Shown here: positions 8,788 to 15,795 of the stretch, in pieces
How the letters are laid out: each line of letters opens with the position of its first letter
Numbering within the stretch: position 1 is the stretch's first letter
Assembly (NCBI GenBank): GCA_017441505.1
Contig: JAFRXL010000030.1
Location: forward strand, 1 to 64,000
DNA from: Ruminococcus sp.
GTDB lineage: Bacteria; Bacillota; Clostridia; Oscillospirales; Ruminococcaceae
Reading direction: 5' to 3'
Length of the DNA stretch: 64,000 nucleotides
Notes under the pieces: model-generated
What the model saw: the letters and a program-made list of their open reading frames with translations, nothing else
The model's database searches: none
What the model was told of the DNA's origin: nothing
Made by a program: the position numbers and the translations under genes

Positions 8788-8815
8788 AAAAAATGCTCAG
8801 GAACAAACCTGAGCA
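8788..8815 (-). terminator. Terminator of the gamma-glutamyl operon
   Basis: Stem TGCTCAGG / CCTGAGCA, followed on the minus strand by a T-run, just downstream of the last gene of the operon. Confidence 0.8.
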
Positions 8816-8825
8816 GTTTTATTAA

Positions 8826-9035
8826 TCATACATCAGAAAAACAACTTAAAAACTCATCGATACAATCGTTTTTAGACATAGGTGCGGACTGCCACACAGG
8901 GACGTCCCCGCATTCAAGACTAAGCACATAGCCGTCACACTGATCCCAGCCATAAAGAAGGTAATCTTTGTCATTGAGAGTAAACCTGAACTCATTTTCT
9001 GAGATAACAGCAATTCTCATTTCATCAATATTCAT
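8826..9035 (-). CDS. Small acidic protein of unknown function
   Basis: 69 aa, start supported by CGGAGAATTATC before the ATG. It begins MNIDEMRIAVISENEF and contains YLLYGWDQCDGYVLSL, a Trp/Tyr-rich beta-like core. The start overlaps the end of the YunG-like gene by 11 bases, which ties it to the operon as its last gene. There is no signal peptide or membrane segment. I do not recognise the family. It may be a partner of the YunG-like protein. Confidence 0.6.
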   Translation of the reverse strand: MNIDEMRIAVISENEFRFTLNDKDYLLYGWDQCDGYVLSLECGDVPVWQSAPMSKNDCIDEFLSCFSDV

Positions 9036-9471
9036 GATAATTCTCCGTAAATTCTTTAAGTTTATTTTTCAGATAGACGTATCTCTCATATTTTTCAGTT
9101 TTAGAAAAGTGTACTTCTCTCAACTGTTCGGGATTATCAGTATAGTTCAGCTTTTCATCACCGAACTGCTCGCTTGTTAGGTCAAAAACTGCATCTCCTA
9201 CAACGTTATAGCAGTGGTAATTTCCGCCCGGACGGAGAACTCCGTAAACCTTTCCGCCGAATATATCCTGTACTAAAAAAGCTGTTATGGAGCATTGTCC
9301 CAAAGTCACATTATTCTTGCTCCACTTATCACGCAGTCGGGGAGCACAGGTATACTCACACCATATTTCATTAAGAATATCATATAGCTTCTGCGGAGAA
9401 TCGATCCCCTTATAAATGTTGTTTATCGGCGGTACTACCGCAGTTTCCCAGCCATAAAAACTATAACTCAT
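9025..9471 (-). CDS. YunG-like protein with a possible Cys-His-Asp triad
   Basis: 148 aa, GAGGTG ribosome site before the ATG. It resembles the YunG family of Bacillus (function unknown). The order GQCSITAFLVQ (Cys about 59), NYHCYNVVGDAVFDLTSEQFG (His about 85, Asp about 95) is what a small papain- or transglutaminase-like fold would show: nucleophile Cys at a helix start, then His and Asp on adjacent strands. I infer a thiol hydrolase or transferase, not proven. The gene starts 9 bases after the amidotransferase stop and overlaps the small downstream gene, so it belongs to the gamma-glutamyl operon. Confidence 0.6.
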   Translation of the reverse strand: MSYSFYGWETAVVPPINNIYKGIDSPQKLYDILNEIWCEYTCAPRLRDKWSKNNVTLGQCSITAFLVQDIFGGKVYGVLRPGGNYHCYNVVGDAVFDLTSEQFGDEKLNYTDNPEQLREVHFSKTEKYERYVYLKNKLKEFTENYHEY

Positions 9472-9480
9472 AAAAACACC

Positions 9481-10239
9481 TCATATATACATTGCATCCA
9501 TAGCGGTGATATACTCCAGTGAAGGCACAAAAACTCCTTTATGCCTGTCACCACGATAAACTTCATGTCCATTTTTATAGGCGATCACCTGTGCCATTGG
9601 AAATGGTATCCATACGCCGCTGTCGAGAGGCTTTGTTGAAAAAACGATACCGTCATCAAGTCTTTTGAAGCAAAGAGTGTTCTTCAGATTCTTGTGTACA
9701 TAAAGCATATCACCGTCATATATCATAAGGTTCAGCTTATTTCTCGGAGCATTTTCAACTATGAATTTATTGATTATCTCGAATCGTTCACGTTCATTCG
9801 GAACTGCTCTTGAAATATGCTCATTCATAACATCGATGAGCGAAAGAAAAAACCTCTCGGAGTCTGTATTGCCGGATTGAACAGCACAATAGCGGTGACT
9901 ATGCCTGCTGTTGAATATAGTTCCGTTATGTATAAGAGTCCACTCTCTGCCGGAAACGTCAGTTCCCGTGAAAGGGTGGCAGTTTTTCTCGTTGATCGAA
10001 CCGACTGTGGCAAATCTTATATGTGCGAGCAGATTTTTCTGCGAACCAAGACTATCTACAACATCACTAAGAAAACTGCTCTCATCAGCACTGACGGGTT
10101 CTTTAAGAATTACCCTGCCGGCATTTTCGTACATAATTCCCCAACCGTGAGGATTTTGTCTGCTGTGAGTAAAAAATGTACGCAGATAGCTTGATATATC
10201 CGTATTATCTTTAGAAGTAAAGCCAAAAAGCTCGCACAT
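9481..10239 (-). CDS. Class II glutamine amidotransferase (YafJ/EgtC-like)
   Basis: 252 aa. The protein starts MCELFGFTS, so removal of Met exposes the N-terminal nucleophile Cys of class II (Ntn) amidotransferases. The glutamine-site motifs are HIRFATVG (about 76-83), NCHPF and LIHNGTIFN (about 107-115). There is no synthase domain. Stand-alone members include YafJ and EgtC, which removes gamma-glutamyl groups in ergothioneine synthesis. Placed right after two gamma-glutamyl ligase genes, it may hydrolyse a gamma-glutamyl intermediate or supply ammonia. Start has AAAGGTGGTGA upstream. The substrate is unknown. Confidence 0.8.
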   Translation of the reverse strand: MCELFGFTSKDNTDISSYLRTFFTHSRQNPHGWGIMYENAGRVILKEPVSADESSFLSDVVDSLGSQKNLLAHIRFATVGSINEKNCHPFTGTDVSGREWTLIHNGTIFNSRHSHRYCAVQSGNTDSERFFLSLIDVMNEHISRAVPNERERFEIINKFIVENAPRNKLNLMIYDGDMLYVHKNLKNTLCFKRLDDGIVFSTKPLDSGVWIPFPMAQVIAYKNGHEVYRGDRHKGVFVPSLEYITAMDAMYI

Positions 10240-10263
10240 TTATGTCACCACCTTTGCAATTCA

Positions 10264-11409
10264 TTATATATAACAATTTAAATTTATTCGATTCAAACAG
10301 GAATTACCGATAAGCTTTTCTTTTTGAAAAGCTAAGATCTCAAGGGCATTCTCGTTATCAGAGAAGAATGTCTCCATGCTGTCGATAATACTGCATCCAC
10401 GTTCCAGAAGCTGCTCATCAGGTTCAAGAAGTGCGGCATTTTTATGTTCACGGACCGCCTTTTCCTGTAATTCCGTAGTAAGATCAAAATCAGGAATTGA
10501 TATGAGAAAAAGCATAAGCAGATGAGCGAATTCAAGGTCTCTTCTGTCTATACCAAGAGGAGCGGAAGGATTCAGATCGAACATTCTCAGTTCAATATGA
10601 TCCACACCGTTTTCAGCAAGATCATCAAGAGAATTTATTCCCTTTGGTTTGAGACGTATCGGCATATAAAGCTCGCTTGCTGAATAGAGCGTCCCCTCTT
10701 TTATATAATTTTTTATGCTGTCAGTAAAAGCTTTAAGTCCGCTGTGGTCAAGTATCGGGATGAACTTGTTCCAATAGCCACGAACGCTGTTTCTCATGGA
10801 CGAAAACTCACTTTTTATTATACCTTTTTTCCCGGTTTTGTCAAGCGACTCGTCATAGTAAGGACTTGCCGCTGTAAGCAGGACCAACAGCCAGCTGTGT
10901 GATATGAGCTGTTTATAAAGTCTTAAATAAAGACTGTCTTTGAAGCTGTGAAGATCCTCATTTTCGGTATTTATCTCATGCAGGAATTCCTCAGCAAATG
11001 AAAAGTTGAAGTGTATTCCCGAAAAAAGCATGAGTTTTTTGCCGTATTTCTTTTCAAGCACTTCACGGTAAGCACGTTTTGAAGAATGGTCACCTGTAAA
11101 ATCTGCTATCGGTATTTCGTCCTCGCTGTCAAAGTGAGGAGGATTGCTGTACAACCAGATTCTTTCATCGTTTTCAGCAAGAATGTTCTTTGCCTTTTCA
11201 TCAAGCTCAGCAAGAGCTTCAATTGCTTCATCTATGCTGTTACAGACCGGAGTAACAAGCTCTATCTGATTCTCACTGAAATCACGGGTGATATGTTCAT
11301 CGCTGCCGAATGGATGAGCAGTCTGTGCAAGTCTGCCACGACTGTCTACACGAAGTGTTTCACGTTCAATGCCGAATTTACCATTGAAATAATATTTGCT
11401 TGTGGTCAT
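10264..11409 (-). CDS. gshA: Glutamate-cysteine ligase, E. coli GshA family
   Basis: 381 aa from the ATG at 11409 (GAGGTGAAAGTT upstream); the longer in-frame start would run into the preceding gene. The signature GIERETLRVD (about 11-20) and FSENQIELVTP (about 43) match the ATP-dependent gamma-glutamylcysteine synthetases of E. coli type, which join the gamma-carboxyl of Glu to Cys. It is shorter than E. coli GshA (518 aa), so some C-terminal elements are missing. Firmicutes more often carry GshF or nothing, and no glutathione synthetase is seen here. It lies 10 bases after a second, unrelated gamma-glutamyl ligase gene. Substrates other than Cys are possible. Confidence 0.85.
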   Translation of the reverse strand: MTTSKYYFNGKFGIERETLRVDSRGRLAQTAHPFGSDEHITRDFSENQIELVTPVCNSIDEAIEALAELDEKAKNILAENDERIWLYSNPPHFDSEDEIPIADFTGDHSSKRAYREVLEKKYGKKLMLFSGIHFNFSFAEEFLHEINTENEDLHSFKDSLYLRLYKQLISHSWLLVLLTAASPYYDESLDKTGKKGIIKSEFSSMRNSVRGYWNKFIPILDHSGLKAFTDSIKNYIKEGTLYSASELYMPIRLKPKGINSLDDLAENGVDHIELRMFDLNPSAPLGIDRRDLEFAHLLMLFLISIPDFDLTTELQEKAVREHKNAALLEPDEQLLERGCSIIDSMETFFSDNENALEILAFQKEKLIGNSCLNRINLNCYI

Positions 11410-11419
11410 AACTTTCACC

Positions 11420-12802
11420 TCAGATAGCAGCATACTGCTCAATATAGTTTATTATAGGTACACCATTTTTTATTCCGTCAAGCATAGCTCTGGCAGGATT
11501 TGTATGTTTATAAGCCCTTTCATATAGCGGATCAAGCAGTGATTCTTCACCAAGTCCACGTTTTTTCAGTCCCTCAGAGGAAAGATCAAGAATGCGGATA
11601 AGCTGTTTTTCGATTTTGTTTTCATCTATAAAATAAGGTCTGGTATTTTTTGAAAGCAGCTTTTGCAGTTCGATCGCATTGAAACCATGAGAGTATATCA
11701 CATCATCGTTTTCAAGTATCTCTTTAAGCTCGTAAAGCTTTTCTTTTAGACCTGTGTGGAAAGCGGCAACTGTCATTGATTCGGAAAACGGCTGGCAGCA
11801 CGAGCTTCTGTATTCAATAGTTCCTCTGAACGTGAGGTCTTCAAATTTGAAAGTACGCAGGAATTCAAGATCGGAAATATCGGGAGTTATTTTTATCTTC
11901 TGATAGCTGTTTCCATCGAAGTATTCTCCTTCAATAGAGTCACGGGAGAAGTATTCATCAACTGTAAGCGGAGTAAAGTCCACATATTTTCCGTCACGCA
12001 TCGTGCAGTAAATGGACTGCGTTCCGATATAGTCTATAAGTTCATCGATGCTCGATATTTTTTTGCCGAACATTCCGACATTATGCGGATTATATCCCTG
12101 CATACTGTGCTCCCAGAGCATATTTCTAACGCATAGGAAGTCGGGATAATCCGGAAGGTAGGAATTTGCAAACAGAAGAGCCTTATAAGGTTCGAGAAGT
12201 CCGAAAACGTTGATAACATCGGTCAGTTCGTCATACCTCACATCAAGCTGTACCTGCGAGGCACTTGTGAAAGTACCGAAATCCGGACGTTTATGGAATC
12301 GCATCGCTACTTCATCTTTATGCTGAGGATACGAATGCAGATAGTGATAGAGCATACGGTATCTTTCATTCGGGATAGGCTTATTGTGATTTATATCGGC
12401 ATTCGGATTAACTCCCATGCCTGTTAGAGTATAACCGCATCCAGCAAATTCTGAATTGAGAAAACGACAGTATTTTTCAAATCTGTCTTTTATCTCAAAC
12501 AGTCCGACAGCCTTGCCAAAGGAGAGTTCAAGGTTTGAATACGAGCAGTCAAATGACAGTATATCGCCGGTCTGCTCATGCTTTGAAGATGTAATATTTC
12601 CGTCTGCATCTCTGCCGGATTCTATAAATCCGAAATGCTCGGAAAATTTTGAAGCTGCATCTATAGAAATTTTTTCATCTACAGGTGCTCCATTTTTATT
12701 TACTACCGGCATCTCTATCTCAACGCCTATATAATCAGTACGCTCTTTTTTTGTCGGAACGATGTATTTATCATATATTGCTTTTCTTACGCTTTCATTC
12801 AT
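11420..12802 (-). CDS. GCS2-family glutamate-cysteine ligase (EgtA-like)
   Basis: 460 aa from the ATG at 12802 (GAGGTGATATTG upstream). It opens with the IGVEIEMPVVN strand typical of GCS2 carboxylate-amine ligases and keeps FGTFTSASQVQLDVRYD (about 195) and FRGTIEYRSSCCQPFSESMT (about 345), the substrate-cleft region. The family includes plant and bacterial GSH1 and EgtA, which make gamma-glutamylcysteine from Glu, Cys and ATP. Having both this and a GshA-family enzyme in one operon argues that two different gamma-glutamyl acceptors are used, or that one enzyme has moved to a new amine. It follows the ACT gene after 10 bases. Confidence 0.85.
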   Translation of the reverse strand: MNESVRKAIYDKYIVPTKKERTDYIGVEIEMPVVNKNGAPVDEKISIDAASKFSEHFGFIESGRDADGNITSSKHEQTGDILSFDCSYSNLELSFGKAVGLFEIKDRFEKYCRFLNSEFAGCGYTLTGMGVNPNADINHNKPIPNERYRMLYHYLHSYPQHKDEVAMRFHKRPDFGTFTSASQVQLDVRYDELTDVINVFGLLEPYKALLFANSYLPDYPDFLCVRNMLWEHSMQGYNPHNVGMFGKKISSIDELIDYIGTQSIYCTMRDGKYVDFTPLTVDEYFSRDSIEGEYFDGNSYQKIKITPDISDLEFLRTFKFEDLTFRGTIEYRSSCCQPFSESMTVAAFHTGLKEKLYELKEILENDDVIYSHGFNAIELQKLLSKNTRPYFIDENKIEKQLIRILDLSSEGLKKRGLGEESLLDPLYERAYKHTNPARAMLDGIKNGVPIINYIEQYAAI

Positions 12803-12812
12803 CAATATCACC

Positions 12813-13058
12813 TCATAGATCAATGATCCTGACTTGTTTCACATTTTTTATCCTGCGTATCCTGCGTGTAACAGTCTCGTTTTCGGATAGGTCATCAAAG
12901 TGTACATCAGCCGAAAAATGTGAAATTGAAATATTCTTTTCATCTGTCACAACATTAGCTGTATGAGTGATTATGTTCCCGTTCAAACGCCTTATTATGT
13001 TTGATATTTCGCCAACAAGTCCTATTCTGTCAAGAGATATTACCTCGATTCTCTTCAT
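12813..13058 (-). CDS. Stand-alone ACT-domain protein
   Basis: 81 aa from the ATG at 13058 (GGAGGGATCAGC upstream). The sequence MKRIEVISLDRIGLVGEISNI is a classic ACT beta-alpha-beta start, as in the C-terminal regulatory ACT of RelA/SpoT and MTH-type single-ACT proteins. ACT domains bind amino acids and usually dimerise. As first gene of the gamma-glutamyl operon it could sense Cys, Glu or another amino acid and feed back on the ligases; this is inference. No catalytic domain is attached. Confidence 0.75.
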   Translation of the reverse strand: MKRIEVISLDRIGLVGEISNIIRRLNGNIITHTANVVTDEKNISISHFSADVHFDDLSENETVTRRIRRIKNVKQVRIIDL

Positions 13059-13073
13059 GCTGATCCCTCCGGT

Positions 13074-13100
13074 AAATAAAAATAGAGACATTTCTGTCTC
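13074..13100 (-). terminator. Hairpin between the Cys-rich small ORF and the ACT gene (possible attenuator)
   Basis: On the minus strand GAGACA-GAAA-TGTCTC is followed by TATTTTTATTT, then by the ribosome site of the ACT gene. The stem is only 6 bp, so read-through is likely. The same region can pair differently: TTTCTG just after the small ORF can pair with CAGAAA in the hairpin loop. This arrangement would suit attenuation. Confidence 0.5.
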
Positions 13101-13136
13101 CGCAGCAAACTATTTATTTACAGGCAGAAAAACCTT

Positions 13137-13205
13137 TCATTCAATAGGTGCGGAGCAGTTTTTTATACATATTTTTTCATTCATCTCACACATAGACATT
13201 TGCAT
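13137..13205 (-). CDS. 22-codon Cys-containing small ORF (leader or precursor peptide)
   Basis: 22 codons starting at the ATG at 13205, with a strong GGTGGAGGTG ribosome site 6 bases upstream, and ending in TGA. The product is rich in Met at the start and has Cys at positions 6, 13 and 17; the end reads ICIKNCSAPIE. It sits directly downstream of a perfect promoter and upstream of a hairpin and of two glutamate-cysteine ligase genes. It could be a Cys-sensing leader peptide, a peptide substrate of the operon enzymes, or a metal- or sulfur-handling peptide. I know of no family for it. Confidence 0.55.
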   Translation of the reverse strand: MQMSMCEMNEKICIKNCSAPIE

Positions 13206-13226
13206 TATAAACACCTCCACCAAATC

Positions 13227-13245
13227 ATACTTATTAACTAAGTAT
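13227..13245. promoter_or_regulatory. 19-bp palindromic operator
   Basis: Perfect inverted repeat ATACTTA-TTAAC-TAAGTAT, immediately downstream of the minus-strand -10 box and so covering the start of transcription of the gamma-glutamyl operon. The size and position suit a dimeric repressor. The half-site is reminiscent of Rrf2-type (CymR/IscR) sites, but that is a guess. Confidence 0.6.
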
Positions 13246-13274
13246 ATTATACTACGTAAATCTTACTTTGTCAA
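13246..13274 (-). promoter_or_regulatory. Sigma-A promoter of the gamma-glutamyl operon
   Basis: Minus strand TTGACA (13274-13269), 17-bp spacer, TATAAT (13251-13246): a perfect consensus match. It should start transcription about 30 bases before the Cys-containing small ORF. Confidence 0.85.
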
Positions 13275-13303
13275 TAGGCATTATCTATTTTACCTATTGA
13301 CAA
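13268..13303. promoter_or_regulatory. Inverted repeat joining the two divergent -35 boxes
   Basis: TTGTCAATAGG (13268-13278) and CCTATTGACAA (13293-13303) are perfect 11-bp inverted repeats with a 14-bp spacer. Each arm contains the -35 box of one of the two divergent promoters. Part of this symmetry is due to the -35 consensus itself, but the match extends 5 bp beyond it. Confidence 0.55.
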
Positions 13304-13325
13304 ATGCTTTTAGCAGATATATAAT
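13297..13325 (+). promoter_or_regulatory. Sigma-A promoter of tcdA
   Basis: TTGACA at 13297-13302, 17-bp spacer, TATAAT at 13320-13325, perfect consensus. The gene starts 50 bases downstream. Confidence 0.85.
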
Positions 13326-13375
13326 CATACTATAACTATGTTATTGCTCGGAAATATATATTCAAGGTGAGATCT

Positions 13376-14131
13376 ATGTTGAATCAATTTTCAAGAACAC
13401 AGCTTCTTTATGGTGAAGAGGCAATAAAAAAGCTCTCTGGTTCGAGAGTGGCGGTATTTGGTATTGGCGGAGTGGGCGGATACGTCTGTGAAGCTCTTGT
13501 ACGAAGCGGAGTGGGTCATTTTGATCTTATAGACGATGATAAGGTCTGTCTTACCAACCTGAACCGCCAGATACTTGCGACCAGAAAAACTGTCGGGAAA
13601 TATAAGGCGGATGTCATGGCAGAAAGAATGAAAGAGATAAATCCTGATGTTGACGTGCGGATACACAAATGCTTTTTTCTGCCTGAAAATGCCGATGATT
13701 TTCAGTTTGATGAATATGATTATGTAGTCGACGCAGTTGATACGGTGACTGCTAAACTTGAACTCATAATGCGTTCACAGAGCCTTGGTGTACCGATAAT
13801 CAGTGCAATGGGAGCCGGCAACAAGATAGATGCCGGACGAATGCAAATTGCTGATATTTACGAAACTCAGGTGTGTCCGCTTGCCCGTGTTATGAGACAT
13901 GAGCTTAGAAAACGAGGCGTAAAAAAGCTGAAAGTCGTCTATTCCGACGAACAGCCTATAAGACCTATTGAGGATATGTCAATAAGCTGCCGTACTCATT
14001 GCATCTGTCCCCCCGGAGCACAGCACAAATGCACCGAAAGACGTGACATCCCCGGCAGTACAGCTTTTGTACCTGCTGTTGCAGGTCTGCTCATAGCCGG
14101 AGAAATAATCAAAGAACTTACTGCTGTCTGA
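13376..14131 (+). CDS. tcdA: tRNA threonylcarbamoyladenosine dehydratase
   Basis: 251 aa from the ATG at 13376; the ribosome site AAGGTGAG lies just upstream and includes a GTG that would be an alternative but unlikely start. The E1-like Rossmann motif FGIGGVGGYVCEALVRSG (about 25-42) and the NLNRQILAT adenylation region match TcdA/CsdL, which uses ATP to cyclise t6A37 to ct6A in ANN-decoding tRNAs. CPLARVMRHELRKRGVKKLKVVYSDE is also typical. It is divergent from the gamma-glutamyl operon and overlaps the convergent moeB/thiF-like gene by 14 bases at its 3' end. Confidence 0.88.
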   Translation: MLNQFSRTQLLYGEEAIKKLSGSRVAVFGIGGVGGYVCEALVRSGVGHFDLIDDDKVCLTNLNRQILATRKTVGKYKADVMAERMKEINPDVDVRIHKCFFLPENADDFQFDEYDYVVDAVDTVTAKLELIMRSQSLGVPIISAMGAGNKIDAGRMQIADIYETQVCPLARVMRHELRKRGVKKLKVVYSDEQPIRPIEDMSISCRTHCICPPGAQHKCTERRDIPGSTAFVPAVAGLLIAGEIIKELTAV

Positions 14132-14930
14132 GTGAGCAAGCCTGCTGTTCTTCATCGAAAAGTTCAGTAATAGTCGGAGCATCTCCGCATACCTGACAGG
14201 CTTGAACTCTTTTGGGCAGTCTGACCTTTCGCCATTCCATTTTTAGTCCGTCAAAAACGAGCATATTTCCTGTGAGGAGCTCCCCCTGCCCTGTGATATA
14301 TTTTACAGCTTCAAGTGCCTGCATTGAACCGATAATGCCTGCCATAGCACCGATAACTCCGGCTTCACGGCAGCTCGGCACGGCATCTTTCGCCGGCGGA
14401 GCTTCAAAAATACAGCGATAACACGGACCTTGCTCAGGAACATATGTCATGAGCTGTCCCTCAAAGCGGAGTATGCCTGCGTGACAGAAAGGTTTGTGCC
14501 CGAGCACACAGGCATCGTTTATAAGAAACTTGGTCGGGAAGTTATCTGCACCGTCGATTATGAAATCATAGTCCTTTATCATATCAGAGATATTCCTGCT
14601 GCTGACATATTCATGGTAAGTTATCACCCTTACATTCGGATTGAGTGCTTCTATCGTCTCGGCAGCGGACTGCACTTTTGATTTGCCTGTATCTTTTGTA
14701 GTGTGGATTATCTGTCTCTGTAGATTTGATAGTTCCACATTATCGCAGTCGGCAATGCCTATCGTACCGACTCCGGCAGCTGCAAGATACATCGCAGCAG
14801 GAGCTCCAAGTCCTCCTGCACCGATTATGAGCACTTTGGCTTCAAGGAGCTTTTTCTGTCCCCTTACGCCTATCTCTTTTAAAGTTATATGTCTTGAATA
14901 GCGTTCAAGCTGTTCGTCTGTTAAAGCCAT
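14118..14930 (-). CDS. MoeB/ThiF/HesA-type E1-like adenylyltransferase
   Basis: 270 aa. ATP-binding motif IIGAGGLGAPAAMYLAAAGVG (about 35-55), NLQRQIIH, and the two zinc pairs CYRC (about 181) and CQVC (about 247) mark the MoeB/ThiF family, which adenylates the C-terminal Gly of a ubiquitin-like sulfur carrier (MoaD or ThiS). No carrier gene is adjacent, so the partner (molybdopterin, thiamine or cysteine synthesis) cannot be named. It is divergent from a rhodanese gene, and E1-like enzymes and rhodaneses work together in sulfur transfer. The two starts are only 25 bases apart. It converges on and overlaps tcdA, with no terminator between. Confidence 0.88.
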   Translation of the reverse strand: MALTDEQLERYSRHITLKEIGVRGQKKLLEAKVLIIGAGGLGAPAAMYLAAAGVGTIGIADCDNVELSNLQRQIIHTTKDTGKSKVQSAAETIEALNPNVRVITYHEYVSSRNISDMIKDYDFIIDGADNFPTKFLINDACVLGHKPFCHAGILRFEGQLMTYVPEQGPCYRCIFEAPPAKDAVPSCREAGVIGAMAGIIGSMQALEAVKYITGQGELLTGNMLVFDGLKMEWRKVRLPKRVQACQVCGDAPTITELFDEEQQACSLRQQ

Positions 14931-14955
14931 TTTTTACCTCCTGAAAGGAATTATT

Positions 14956-15258
14956 ATGAAAAGTATAAATGCATCAGAATTATGTGACCTTGATACCGGC
15001 AAAGCAACTCTCGTTGATATTCGCAGCGAAGAAGAATTTGAACTGAAAAATATTGACGGTTCTATAAATATACCGTTTGACAAGATCTCGACCGGTCTTT
15101 CAAAACTCCCTGAAAATAAGCCTGTGTACGTTCTTTGCAGAACAGGCGACCTGAGTGCGGAGGTCGTAGAGATACTTGATGACAGAGGCTATGATGCCTA
15201 TAATATAGAAGGCGGATATGCTGCATACACCGCCTATTTAGCTGCTTCTGAGATGTAG
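14956..15258 (+). CDS. Single-domain rhodanese
   Basis: 100 aa. LVDIRSEEEFELKNIDGSINIP (about 20-41) is the CH2A-type strand, and YVLCRTGDLSAEV (about 56-68) carries the active-site Cys in a six-residue loop, C-R-T-G-D-L, as in sulfurtransferases that carry a persulfide. There is no signal peptide. AAAGGAATTATT precedes the ATG. It is divergent from the moeB/thiF-like gene and may pass sulfur to a carrier activated by that enzyme. Function in the cell is inferred. Confidence 0.88.
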   Translation: MKSINASELCDLDTGKATLVDIRSEEEFELKNIDGSINIPFDKISTGLSKLPENKPVYVLCRTGDLSAEVVEILDDRGYDAYNIEGGYAAYTAYLAASEM

Positions 15259-15356
15259 ATCATTTTCTGTTTTTAAATAAGTATACCATGTACGTTCTCC
15301 CTTTTCAAGCTTTTCACATATAGCATTTTTTTATAATCTGCAATTGAATTTTAGCA

Positions 15357-15386
15357 TTGGACAAATCACAAAATACAGGTTATAAT
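15357..15386 (+). promoter_or_regulatory. Sigma-A promoter of a two-small-ORF transcript
   Basis: TTGGAC at 15357-15362, 18-bp spacer, TATAAT at 15381-15386. The first small ORF starts 34 bases downstream. Confidence 0.6.
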
Positions 15387-15419
15387 ATAAACATACCAAA
15401 CAGGAAAGGAGCTGTACAG

Positions 15420-15506
15420 ATGGTAACAAGTAAGGATTCCATACAGCACATTTTCCGCTCAGTGCTCATTTGTACAGAGCGGATGTGGAAAGCAGGACGA
15501 TGTTGA
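15420..15506 (+). CDS. 28-aa small ORF
   Basis: 28 codons with a strong ribosome site (GGAAAGGAGCTGTACAG before the ATG). The product is basic and ends in Cys, with a hydrophobic middle (IFRSVLIC). It is the first ORF on a short transcript with its own promoter and terminator. No homologue is recognised. It could be a leader peptide for the ORF that follows or a small functional peptide. Confidence 0.45.
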   Translation: MVTSKDSIQHIFRSVLICTERMWKAGRC

Positions 15507-15572
15507 ACTAAACGTCTGCTGAATGTCTCTCCTAATAATATGTGCCGTAAAAAATGCAGAAAGGTGATAGTT

Positions 15573-15716
15573 ATGATCGTTAAAAGTTCCATTAGCTTTT
15601 TAAGTAAACTGTTTGAAAACAGTATGTATTCCATTAGTACAGAGACCGGGAATGTAGTGTTTCATCCCGAGACAGTTTGCGAAAACGAATCCATAACCGA
15701 AACCGAAGAAGAATAA
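15573..15716 (+). CDS. 47-aa small ORF
   Basis: 47 codons, ribosome site GAAAGGTGATAGTT before the ATG at 15573; an earlier in-frame ATG at 15540 has no such site. The N-terminal half is amphipathic (MIVKSSISFLSKLFENSMYS). The C-terminal half is strongly acidic and ends in SITETEEE, with one Cys. The charge split could fit a leader-type precursor, a toxin-like peptide or a small regulator. It is followed by a strong terminator. Family not recognised. Confidence 0.5.
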   Translation: MIVKSSISFLSKLFENSMYSISTETGNVVFHPETVCENESITETEEE

Positions 15717-15720
15717 AATC

Positions 15721-15752
15721 CGTCCGGACTTTCATTTGGTCCGGACGTTTCT
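15721..15752 (+). terminator. Terminator of the two-small-ORF transcript
   Basis: 9-bp perfect stem CGTCCGGAC / GTCCGGACG with a 9-nt loop and a T-rich tail, 4 bases after the second small ORF. Confidence 0.8.
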
Positions 15753-15795
15753 TTGGACTTCTGATAAATAATTTCAAATTTTTTTGAACAGGGTA

